A DNA stretch of 64,000 nucleotides from Candidatus Pyrohabitans jungbluthii (GTDB lineage Archaea > Hydrothermarchaeota > Hydrothermarchaeia > Hydrothermarchaeales > BMS3B), in the NCBI GenBank assembly GCA_002010065.2, contig MTMD02000007.1, forward strand, positions 1 through 64,000. The letters are read 5' to 3'. The translations under genes were made by a program, and so were the position numbers. This document shows positions 8,783 through 17,600 of the stretch, piece by piece. Each line of letters begins with the position of its first letter. The first letter of the stretch is position 1. The notes under the pieces are model-generated. The model saw nothing but the letters and a program-made list of their open reading frames with translations, searched no databases and was not told the origin of the DNA.

Positions 8783-9072
8783 GGCTAAGTATAGCAGCTT
8801 TCCTACTGATGCTACTCCTACCCTTCGTTGTCTTTGCGGAGAAAGAGGCAGAACCCTGGAGTGGAGCAGATGCCTTGGCAGAGCAGAAGATTGTCGAGAT
8901 TACCGGCGGCGAATATAAACCCTGGTTTTCGCCGATATGGGAGCCGCCCAGCGGTGAGATAGAGACCTTCCTTTTCTCTCTTCAAGCTGCAGCAGGAGCT
9001 GTGGTGATAGGCTACTTTGTGGGCTACTTCAGGGGCATTAAAGAAGGAATGCGCAGGGCAGAGGCGAGGTAA
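8779..9072 (+). CDS. cbiN: Cobalt transport protein CbiN
   Basis: 97 residues: an N-terminal hydrophobic segment or signal anchor (about 3-20), an outside loop with [18 protein letters not shown], typical of CbiN, and a second helix (about 70-90). CbiN is an auxiliary two-helix subunit that helps load metal into CbiM. It overlaps cbiM by 4 bases (ATGA), so translation is probably coupled. The symbol rests on motif and operon position. Confidence 0.92.
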   Translation: MRLSIAAFLLMLLLPFVVFAEKEAEPWSGADALAEQKIVEITGGEYKPWFSPIWEPPSGEIETFLFSLQAAAGAVVIGYFVGYFRGIKEGMRRAEAR

Positions 9073-9075
9073 GCT

Positions 9076-9867
9076 ATGCACATAGAGCATGTGCTTGAGA
9101 GTTATGCCCACTCAGGCAGGCTGAGCAGCGTCGCTCCTCAGCTTAAGCTGCTCCTTGCAGGCTCCGCTCTCGTGACGACGGTGTTTTCCACCTCACCTGT
9201 TGCGCCTATTTTTATTTTCCTGGCGATGAGCACAGCACTTCTATTACTGGCAGGCATTCCCCTCAGGGTATACCTCGCTGCACTGGCAGCGCCTGCGTCC
9301 TTCACCTTACCTGTGGTGCTCCTGATGCCCTTCTTTATAGCGAGCGGCGAACCTCTGCTCACAGTAAAGCTTTTCTCCCATACCTTCGTAGCCACCAGAG
9401 AGGGGCTGAATGAAGCCCTACTTCTAGCTTCTCGCGTGCTCGCAGGTAGCGCCTCGCTCTTTTTCATAATCTTCACAACCCCCACCGCGGCGATATTCGC
9501 GGCGATGCGCTCTTTGAGGATACCCGCGCTCTTTGTGGAGATGTGCATGCTCATATACCGCTTCCTCTTTGTGCTAATAGATGAGGCGGAGCGCATGCTT
9601 AAAGCGCAGAAGATTCGCCTGGGTTACGCCAGTTACAGGCGAAGCTTCGATTCCTTCGCCTTGCTTGCCAGCAATCTCTTCCTGCGCTCATATCTAAGGT
9701 CTGAGCATGCCTTCGCGGCCCTTGAGGCGAGGGGCTATAGGGGCAATCTTGAGTTTTCCGAGTTTGGGAGAGCAAGGCTTAACCTCTCAGGGACTCTCCT
9801 CGTGACTACCTTCTCTGCGCTGCTCGCAGCCCTTGCGTATGTTACCAGAAATCTGGAGCTGGTGTGA
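9076..9867 (+). CDS. cbiQ: ECF transporter transmembrane subunit CbiQ
   Basis: 263 residues. Five or so membrane helices lie in the first half and C-terminus. Coupling helices are marked by YRFLFVLIDEAERMLKAQKIR and AFAALEARGYRG; the latter is the Ala-Arg-Gly motif that docks into the ATPase. CbiQ links CbiM to the ATP-driven CbiO. It begins 3 bases after cbiN ends. Confidence 0.93.
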   Translation: MHIEHVLESYAHSGRLSSVAPQLKLLLAGSALVTTVFSTSPVAPIFIFLAMSTALLLLAGIPLRVYLAALAAPASFTLPVVLLMPFFIASGEPLLTVKLFSHTFVATREGLNEALLLASRVLAGSASLFFIIFTTPTAAIFAAMRSLRIPALFVEMCMLIYRFLFVLIDEAERMLKAQKIRLGYASYRRSFDSFALLASNLFLRSYLRSEHAFAALEARGYRGNLEFSEFGRARLNLSGTLLVTTFSALLAALAYVTRNLELV

Positions 9868-11171
9868 AGATGAATATCCTGGAAACTCGCGAATTGGAGT
9901 ACCAGTATCCCGATGGCACCCGTGCGCTGCGCGGGGTAAGCGTCGCCCTTAGAACCAATAACAAAATCGCCTTTGTCGGCTCAAACGGCGCTGGGAAAAG
10001 CACCCTTTTTCTCCACTTCATAGGCATCCTTCGCCCTTCTCGTGGAGAAGTGCTCTTCAGAGGCAAAACCCTGAGGTACGATAAGGCCTCTCTCCTCTCG
10101 CTAAGGCGCAGCGTTGGCATGGTTTTTCAGAATCCGGACGATCAGCTTTTTGCTCCGACGGTGGCGCAGGATGTTAGCTTTGGGCCGAAAAATCTTGGCA
10201 TGAGCGAGGCTGAAGTTGAGGCGAGGGTGAGGAGGGCACTTAAAATCGCTGGCATTGAAGAGCTTGCGGATAAGCCACCTCACCTGCTCAGTTATGGTCA
10301 GAAGAAGCGCGTAGCTATAGCCGGTGTACTCGCCATGGAGCCAGAAGTACTGATTCTGGACGAGCCACTCGCCGGTTTAGACCCTGCAGGCAAGCGCAGA
10401 TTTATTGAATTTCTGAATGATCTTGCGAAGAGGAAAACCATAGCTGTGGCCACGCATGATGTGGACTTCGCGTATGAGTGGGCAGATTATGTATATGTCC
10501 TCCATCGTGGTAAAGTGGTAGCCGAGGGCGAACCCAAGGAGGTTTTCCAGGAGGTAACGCGAGCTAACCTCTCGCCGCCAAGGGTTCTGGAGTTCTACGA
10601 AGCGCTGGCCGAGCTGGGGCTTGCAACACCAGGTATTCAGCCGAGCAACATGTTCGAGCTGGTGCGAAGCGTAGCATCACTGGGTGTGCGCGTAGCCTTG
10701 GCGGAAGACACTTTAAAAGAGGGCGAAGCGGTGAGCTTGGAGGTGGAGAAGGGCAGGATTCTGGCGAAGCCCAGCCGGGAAGGCGGCTCGAGCAGAGTTA
10801 TAAAAACGCTTGATGCGGGGGTGGTGGTCTCCGCCAATGGCAATATCCCACCTAAGGGTAAGGTGTACCTCTACCCCATTGAGAACTTCGACGCTCTTGC
10901 TTTCCAAGAGACGCTGGCTAAGCATGAAGTTGATTTTGTGGCTTCGCTGGGAAGTGAGGCGAGGCTGCTTGTAGAGCGCGAGGGGATAGAGCTTGCTCTG
11001 GAAGGCGCTGCCCTTGAGAGGTGCCTGCTCAAGGCCCTCGCTGGTTACCATGCGCTGCTCCTCATACCCCAAAGCCAGATTGAAGAAACCGTCAAAAAAA
11101 TTCGCAGCTATCTCTCTGGCTGTGCTGCGCCGGAGATTGAAATTTTAAGGGATGGTGGAAATGAAGCATAG
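9864..11171 (+). CDS. cbiO: CbiO ATPase with a C-terminal extra domain
   Basis: 435 residues against about 275-285 for normal CbiO. The ABC domain (about 1-230) shows Walker A (GSNGAGKST), the Q-loop FQNPDDQLF typical of ECF ATPases, the signature LSYGQKKR, Walker B (VLILDEPLAGLD) and the H-loop THDVDFAYEW. After the usual family end comes a ~155-residue extension (about 280-435) with the segments VALAEDTLKEGEAVSLEVEK, GVVVSANGNIPP and ALAGYHALLLIP. No family was recognised for it; it is not a second ABC domain. It overlaps cbiQ by 4 bases. Alternative start ATG at 9870. Confidence 0.92.
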   Translation: MKMNILETRELEYQYPDGTRALRGVSVALRTNNKIAFVGSNGAGKSTLFLHFIGILRPSRGEVLFRGKTLRYDKASLLSLRRSVGMVFQNPDDQLFAPTVAQDVSFGPKNLGMSEAEVEARVRRALKIAGIEELADKPPHLLSYGQKKRVAIAGVLAMEPEVLILDEPLAGLDPAGKRRFIEFLNDLAKRKTIAVATHDVDFAYEWADYVYVLHRGKVVAEGEPKEVFQEVTRANLSPPRVLEFYEALAELGLATPGIQPSNMFELVRSVASLGVRVALAEDTLKEGEAVSLEVEKGRILAKPSREGGSSRVIKTLDAGVVVSANGNIPPKGKVYLYPIENFDALAFQETLAKHEVDFVASLGSEARLLVEREGIELALEGAALERCLLKALAGYHALLLIPQSQIEETVKKIRSYLSGCAAPEIEILRDGGNEA

Positions 11172-11225
11172 CCAGTGTTTATATTATTTACATGAGTTAC
11201 CCCAGGAAAGATAGGAGGTATAGCG

Positions 11226-11636
11226 ATGAAGACCGGTGTAGTTATAGTAGGTCACGGCTCACGCCTGGCTGAGACCCGCGGGATTTATGAAACCATAGCA
11301 AGCGTTGCCCAGGCTAAGTCCGGCTACGAAGTGCGTGTTGGCTACATGAAGCACCATCGCCCCAACCTTGTTGAAGCGGTTCAGAGCCTTATCGATGAAG
11401 GCTTCAAGCGAATTGTGGTGGTGCCTCTGTTCATTGTACCCGGGTTGCATGTGCGCGACGACATCCCCATACTTTTAGGCAAGAAGCAGGGCGAGGTTCC
11501 TGAGTTTGGCTACTCCCGCGTTAACGCCCCGAGCGACGTGGAGATAATTTACGCGGAAGCGATAGGCGCGGACCCCCGCTTAGCCGAGGTTGTGCTCGAC
11601 CGCGTGGCTAAGGCGCTGAACGGCTCAGGGCAATAA
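11226..11636 (+). CDS. cbiX: Sirohydrochlorin cobaltochelatase, small archaeal form (CbiX-S)
   Basis: 136 residues, the half-size archaeal chelatase that works as a homodimer. It opens VVIVGHGSRLAE, where the His is the metal/acid-base residue, and has VPLFIVPGLHVRDDIP, which supplies a second conserved His. It inserts Co(II) into sirohydrochlorin for cobalamin; archaeal CbiX can also insert Fe(II) for siroheme, the DsrAB cofactor. AGGAGGTATAGCG precedes the start. TATA-like DNA at about 11180 suggests its own promoter after the importer operon. Confidence 0.95.
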   Translation: MKTGVVIVGHGSRLAETRGIYETIASVAQAKSGYEVRVGYMKHHRPNLVEAVQSLIDEGFKRIVVVPLFIVPGLHVRDDIPILLGKKQGEVPEFGYSRVNAPSDVEIIYAEAIGADPRLAEVVLDRVAKALNGSGQ

Positions 11637-11676
11637 AGCTTATAAGGTACGCGTGCGAGGCAAGCTTGGTTATAGC

Positions 11677-12579
11677 ATGGTAGCCCTTGTTACAGGAGGC
11701 GCAGGCTTCATAGGTTCCCACCTGGTTGAGGCTCTTCTCAGCGAAGGTTACAGCGTAGTGGTGCTCGACGACCTGAGCACCGGCAATGAGAAGAACCTCG
11801 CCAGCGTGAGGTATAAAATAACCCTCTATAGGGAAAGCATCCTCTCGCAAGACCTTAAAGGCGTTCTCCGCGACGTGGAGGTGATTTTCCACCTGGCGGC
11901 ACAGATAAATGTGCGCAGGTCAGTTGAAGACCCTACGTACGACCTAAAGGTGAACGCCCTGGGCACTCTTAACCTACTGGAGCAGGCGCGGGATGTGGAG
12001 AGGTTTATATACGCCTCTTCTGGGGGAGCAGTCTACGGAGAGCCTCGCTACTTACCGGTGGATGAGGAGCACAGCACCGACCCAATCTCGCCTTACGGCG
12101 CGAGTAAGCTCGCCGGGGAGAAGTACGTACAGCTTTACGGGTACAACTACGGGGTTAAGTATGCTATTTTAAGATATGCTAACGTTTACGGCGAGAGGCA
12201 GGACGCGAGAGGAGAGGCAGGGGTTATAGCGATATTCCTGGACAGGTTGAAGGCTGGCAGGGCTTTGACAGTCTTCGGCACAGGCGAGCAGACTCGAGAT
12301 TATATCTACGTGGGCGACGTGGTCAGGGCGAACCTCCTCGCACTAAAGCGTGAGGGTGTGTTCAACATCGCCACAGGTGTGGAGACCAGCGTTAATGAGC
12401 TGATTGAGATTATCGCCGGGGTTACTGGCATTGTGCCCGAGGTGGAGTATGCTCCTCCACGCAAAGGCGAGGTGCAAAGGATTTACCTGAGCACCACCCG
12501 CGCAAGGGAGAAACTCGGGTTTAATGCGGAGGTTTCCCTGAGAGAGGGCATCGCCAGAGTGTGGCGCAGCATGAGGTGA
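11677..12579 (+). CDS. NAD-dependent nucleotide-sugar epimerase (GalE-like, extended SDR)
   Basis: 300 residues from the ATG at 11677. The Rossmann motif VTGGAGFIGSHLVEAL lies at the very start, with DDLSTG for adenosine binding, the Ser (YASSGGAVYG) and catalytic Tyr-x3-Lys (SPYGASKLAGE), and RYANVYGERQDARGEAGVIA. This is the archaeal UDP-glucose 4-epimerase group. A frame from a GTG at 11653 exists, but a TATA-like CTTATAAG at 11639-11646 places transcription start close to 11677, so the ATG is favoured. The sugar substrate is not determined by the sequence. It probably supplies glycans for surface proteins. Confidence 0.88.
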   Translation: MVALVTGGAGFIGSHLVEALLSEGYSVVVLDDLSTGNEKNLASVRYKITLYRESILSQDLKGVLRDVEVIFHLAAQINVRRSVEDPTYDLKVNALGTLNLLEQARDVERFIYASSGGAVYGEPRYLPVDEEHSTDPISPYGASKLAGEKYVQLYGYNYGVKYAILRYANVYGERQDARGEAGVIAIFLDRLKAGRALTVFGTGEQTRDYIYVGDVVRANLLALKREGVFNIATGVETSVNELIEIIAGVTGIVPEVEYAPPRKGEVQRIYLSTTRAREKLGFNAEVSLREGIARVWRSMR

Positions 12580-12611
12580 AGTTTTATCTTTGCTGAGGGC
12601 GAGTTAGAAGT

Positions 12612-13538
12612 ATGCAGAGCTATGATGTTATCGTAGTCGGGGGCGGCCCCGCAGGGCTTAGCGCTGGGATATTCTGCGCAGAACGCGGTCTGCGCGTCGC
12701 CATCTTTGAAAGCGGAAGCTTTGGCGGCGCTCTGGCTGCGATTTACCCCAATAAGCTTGTGCTCAACTACCCCGGGTTTCCCTCCGGTATTAAAGCGAAG
12801 GAGCTGGCGGAGCTTCTGGTTAAGCAGGCTCGTGACTATGGCGTAGAGATGCGCAGGGAGCGGGTGCTGGAAATAACGCGTGAGCTAAATGTGCGCACCG
12901 AGGAGGGGGAGTATTCCGCTAAGGCAATAGTTATCGCCACGGGTACGCGCCCTAGAGAGCTGGGTATCCCGGGCGAGGCGGAGTTCAACTACGGCGACCT
13001 GGGGGTTTACTACAACGTAGCAAACATTGAAAAGTTCGCGGGCAAGCAGGTGCTTGTGGTGGGTGGTGGAGATTCTGCGGTTGAGGCGGCGGTTGAGCTT
13101 TCGCAGGTGGCGCGCGTTACACTGGTGCACCGCCGCAGCGAGTTCCGTGCGATTGCGAGAAATGTGGAAAGGCTCCGCCAGAGCAGCGTGGAGGTGCTTC
13201 TAAACACAGAGCTTGAAGAAATCGGCGGCGATGGAAAGGTAGAGTGGGTGAGGTTGCGAAGCGATGGCGAGAGCTTTACCCGCAGCGCCGAAGCAGTGGT
13301 GCTCGCCGTAGGGCACGTGCCAAACACGGAGATCTTCGCCAAGCTTGGCTTGGATTGCGACAGCGATGGCAGGATTAAGACTGACGCCGCCCAGCGCACC
13401 AGCATCACTGGAGTATACGCTGCTGGCGATATAGTCTCCGGCGTGGGGCATCTTGAGCTACTTGTAGTGGCGGTAGCTCAGGGAGCGGTGGCGGCGCACA
13501 ACATCTATATGGAGCTTTACGAGCCTTATTGGGCTTAA
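12612..13538 (+). CDS. Thioredoxin-reductase-like FAD/NAD(P) oxidoreductase without redox CxxC
   Basis: 308 residues. FAD-binding VVGGGPAGLSAGIF sits at the start, the NAD(P) motif VLVVGGGDSAVEAAVEL mid-protein, and GVYAAGDIVSG near the C-terminus: the full low-molecular-weight TrxR fold. The CxxC that normally precedes the second GxGGxxA motif is absent; the spot reads GDLGVYYNVANIEKFAGKQ. Such CxxC-less members include TrxR-like ferredoxin-NADP reductases. With many ferredoxins in a Dsr organism, a ferredoxin or other electron-carrier role is plausible. TATA-like TTTTATC lies about 28 bases upstream. Confidence 0.85.
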   Translation: MQSYDVIVVGGGPAGLSAGIFCAERGLRVAIFESGSFGGALAAIYPNKLVLNYPGFPSGIKAKELAELLVKQARDYGVEMRRERVLEITRELNVRTEEGEYSAKAIVIATGTRPRELGIPGEAEFNYGDLGVYYNVANIEKFAGKQVLVVGGGDSAVEAAVELSQVARVTLVHRRSEFRAIARNVERLRQSSVEVLLNTELEEIGGDGKVEWVRLRSDGESFTRSAEAVVLAVGHVPNTEIFAKLGLDCDSDGRIKTDAAQRTSITGVYAAGDIVSGVGHLELLVVAVAQGAVAAHNIYMELYEPYWA

Positions 13539-13626
13539 AAATTGCAGGGAGAATAAGGCCCCCCTCCCCCCAATACAGGAAGGTTGGTACAGCCACTTAA
13601 GTAATTTTTCCGAACATGTCAGGTGT

Positions 13627-14244
13627 TTAAAAATCAGGCTTTCTAATCATCTTGCTTTCAATAATCTGCAGAGTCTCGGAGAGGTAAGATTTGGAGACGT
13701 TGAGCTTCTCCGCCAGCTGGGTTAAAGTTATCCTGCGGGGGTAGCTGTAGTATCCGTACTGTATAGCTTTTTTGAGAATATACTTCTGCCTCTTGGTTAA
13801 GCCATCGGAGTAGGCTTCACCCGAGGCGTCCTTGTATATCCTGAATGGGTAGCCCACCTTTTTGAGGGAGTCGAGCAGAAAGTTCAGCGCTCTGGAGTTG
13901 GAGTACACCCTGGCGCTGACTATGCCCCGCCTTATCACTATAGGGGTGAGCATAAGAATTTCCGCGCTGGCGAAGATGTGCACCGGGAGTACGCGAATAG
14001 CGTGGATTTCGAACACCACCGCATTGCGGCTCTTTGAGTATATGGAAATGCTCTTTGTGGAACTGCTCTTCTCCACATCGCGGAGAAATTCCTGTGTATC
14101 GTCGCCATCTGCCTTTACCAGGGCGATATAGCGCCTGTAGCCCACCCAGGCGAAGCTTATTATTGTGGCGGTTACGTTGTAGCTCCGGGTTAAATCCGTC
14201 CAGCACCCCTCCGGTGTGGGAAACTGAAAGGTGTACAGGGGCAT
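13627..14244 (-). CDS. Bat-type HTH transcriptional regulator
   Basis: 205 residues. The C-terminal ~55 residues match the HTH-10 (bacterio-opsin activator) domain: GLTKRQKYILKKAIQYGYY, RRITLTQLAEKLNVSKSYLSE. The N-terminal ~140 residues form an uncharacterised sensor domain with alternating strands, without metal- or haem-binding motifs. It is divergent from the giant surface-protein operon and may regulate it; this is inference from position. Confidence 0.85.
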   Translation of the reverse strand: MPLYTFQFPTPEGCWTDLTRSYNVTATIISFAWVGYRRYIALVKADGDDTQEFLRDVEKSSSTKSISIYSKSRNAVVFEIHAIRVLPVHIFASAEILMLTPIVIRRGIVSARVYSNSRALNFLLDSLKKVGYPFRIYKDASGEAYSDGLTKRQKYILKKAIQYGYYSYPRRITLTQLAEKLNVSKSYLSETLQIIESKMIRKPDF

Positions 14245-14607
14245 GGGAGATACTATAAATTTTTGGTCATATTTATACCAAGCGGATGTGTCAGAGACTT
14301 AATGAAAACCCTGCCATGCTGGTTGCCTTACTATCGTTGAGAGGATATTTAGTGATTAACTAAAAAATATATCAACGTAGCACAACTAATTAAACTACCT
14401 ATTATCCATAATTTTTCTACTACTGAAACTATAAAGAAATTAATAATAAAATACCGCAGAAAAAAACAAGAGCTGCACTGAGATGTAGTAGAGACAAGTG
14501 TAAATTTAATTCTTGATAACACAGAAACCACACATTAGGGAAAAGTTTTTATAGGAGGATGTGAAGAAAAATAAGGAATAACTAGATATGGAAGGGGGTT
14601 TCGGGGA
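14245..14607. promoter_or_regulatory. AT-rich 363-bp regulatory gap before the surface-protein operon
   Basis: No ORF is credible here; the stretch is far more AT-rich than its surroundings. A TATA-like TTTTTATAG at 14546-14553 would start transcription near 14578, leaving about 30 bases of leader with GGAAGGGGG at 14590-14598 as a strong ribosome site before the ATG at 14608. A long AT-rich upstream region is common for highly expressed archaeal surface genes. Confidence 0.5.
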
Positions 14608-17600
14608 ATGAGCTCAAGAAAGGGGGTACTCTCTCTAATTACCTTTGGTCTGGTAATGACCATGTTGTGGGGCGCGGTAAGCGCCTACCATCTAACCGCC
14701 TCTACGAGCAAGATTCTGTACGAGAAGGCGGATTCACTGGTGATAAGTGGCACAGTGGAAACCAGTAGTTCAGTTACAGTTTACGTGGAAGTTTACAACT
14801 CCTCGGACAATCTTGTAGAAAGTGGGAATACTACAAGCGTTGCCGCGGGCAATATCTCCACTTTCTCGGTGTCCATACCTCTGGCAAACTTCTCACCGGG
14901 CAGCTATTATGCACTGGTTTACCACACACCTGGCGACAGCGTCAGGCTTGAGTTCGATGTTGTGGAGAAGATAGTGCTCTTCAAGATCCGTCTTATCAAC
15001 TCTTCTGATAGCGTCGTGATGGTTAACACCAGCACCGTAGTGACTGATGCCGGCTACCTAGGCGGTAACTTCTCCGATTTCCTTGCGGCTGGCTACGAGG
15101 TGCACTACGGCAACCGTAACGTGCTCGAAGGCGGCAAGCTTGCCCACTTTGTACTTGTGAATGAGAGTGCCCCCGATGTATTCGATACCGTATACGTGGA
15201 CGACGACCCGCGATTTGAGCTGTACAATTCTCTTGAGGACAACTCCTCTTCACCAATGGTTGAAACCCCCCTGAAGAAGGGCGATTCCGTTGGGGATTAT
15301 ATCGTCGCTGATATTGAGTTCACTTCCGGCAACAAGGTGCTCCTCGCCAAGCCGCGCTCCTCACCGATTTATACAGGCGGCGAAAAGGTGTACTTCATGG
15401 TGGTGGCGAGGGATAAGGTGGGCAACATCCTCAGCGGCGAGAGCATTAAGGTTGACCTGCGCTACTCCAACGGCACGATTATCTCCTCCACCTCCGGCGT
15501 AATTCAGAACGGCTACTTCGTCGGGAACTTCACAGCTCCCGACCTCGCCGGGACGTATTTAATAACTGTAAACAACACCCTTGGGATGGAGGTCTTCAGT
15601 GTAGAAGCCTTCAAGCTCTTCGGGAAGATTACTGATATAAACGACAATCCAACGGCGGTTTTTGCTCCCAATCCTGTAGTGAAGCTTACCGCCATAGCCA
15701 AGGACTTAAACGGCAACCTGCTCACCCTGAACAGCGCCCAGGCAAGAGTGGTGTATCCCAACGGTACGCAGACTACAGTGCAGCTCAGCCAGACTGAGCA
15801 GGGGCTATATTCGGGAGAACTAGACCTTAAGGGTGCGCCTACAGGCGACTACGGCGTAACCTTCCGCGGAAGCTATGGCTCTACCACTCAGGAGGTCTCC
15901 CTTGGCTTCACCATCGCAGAGAGCAGGGCGGAGCTTTACGCGGTGAATGTGGAGTTCTTAGACCAGGTGGATGAAGGTGGCATATTCGTGAGCGCCTTCC
16001 ACCCGCAGAAAGACGTAACCCTGCTTGCGATTCTCAGCGATGTTACGAAGGGCGGGCTAATGGCTTCTGGTCCTGAAGGGGCGGGTATCATAGACATAGA
16101 CGACCCCTCAACATCAGAGGACGAGTGCAACACCAGCGTTGAGCTGATAGAGCTTAAGGACGACCGTGAGGTTTCATACCTGGGCAACGTCACTGTGCAG
16201 ATAATGAACCTCTCCAACTTTATGAACTACCTCGCACAGTCGGGAGTTCAGCCTGGTGACGAAGGCCCGCCTAAGGAGATGCTGAGCCAGTGTATGGTGG
16301 TTATTAGCAACCTCTCCAAGCAGGGCGCCTACAGGGCTAAGGTGAGGATTACCCACAACAGCGAAAGCAGCGTCGCCGGCACGACCTTCGGGGTGCAGGA
16401 GCTCTACGCCTACGGCTCCACCGTAGATTTCAAGGGCGAAGAGTTTGGATTTAACACTCCAAACTCAACAATAAGGGTAAAGCTCCACGTGCAGGACCTG
16501 CTCACTAGAGAGTTCCTCCCGCCCGAGAGCATCATAAGCGCCAATATAGTAAGTTTAAGGCGGGAGTTCCCGAGCTTCCAAGATGTGCCAGTGAGCGATA
16601 TTGCAACCACTGTTGAGGTCAACGGGGGTGTACTCTCATTTAAGGCGCCCAACATGGAGGGCTTCTTCTCCATGAAGTTCAGGTTCAAGGCGAATGTGAG
16701 CAACAAAATTAAGGAGGGCGTGGGCAGCGCCTTCTTCATGCTCAAGAAGTACATCATCTGGGCGGAGCCCCAGTGCACAGGCGGCGGCTTTGGACCGTGT
16801 GTGTTCTCCGGCAAGGGCAACGTATCCCTCAAGGTGTACATCGCAGACAGCAGCAAAGGTTCGCTCCTCGACAGAGGCGCTACCTCCTCTGCGCTGTGCT
16901 CCACCTGCGACGGCTTGGCGGTAAAAATAAGCATGCTCAGAAACGACCAGCTGGGTAAGGAAATTCCATCCTCGGAGTTTACAATCTACGGCGGCAGCGT
17001 TACCAACGGTACGGCAACGCTCAACATAAGCTCCACCACCGGAGGTCTCACCTCCGGGTGGTACGGTGCCGACATAGAGGTGTACAATCCCGCCGATCCC
17101 AACGAGAGCTACTTCGGCTTCGGCTGGTTTGAGGTGCGAAACTTCTTCGTTGAGGTTATGCCTGTCAGCGTGGACAAAGCGACGGGCAACCTCACCGCCA
17201 GTTGGGGCTGGGAAGGCAACACCTACGCGGTTAACCAGTCGATAGCCTTTGCGGTGATACCGCGCGACCCCTTCAACTGGGGTATCCTGCCCATTCAGAA
17301 TGTGACCATCGCCAGCGTGCAGCGCGTTGATATGTGGCCGCCGGTGGAGGCGAATTACAAGCTTGTGGACATCTCCAATAAGCTGGTTTATATTGACATG
17401 GGCGGGTTTAAACAGGGTGTGAATGTGACGGTAGTAAACATCACCGGCATTGAAAAGGAGGGCTCCTACAGGGTCAACGTCAAGGTGACCACCGCAAATG
17501 GCTCCGACATAGGCACCATGTGGTTCGACGTGGCGAGCTTTCAGGTTAATGTCTACTACCGCGGCATGTATGAGTGGCCGCCCACCTTCGGAAGCAATGA

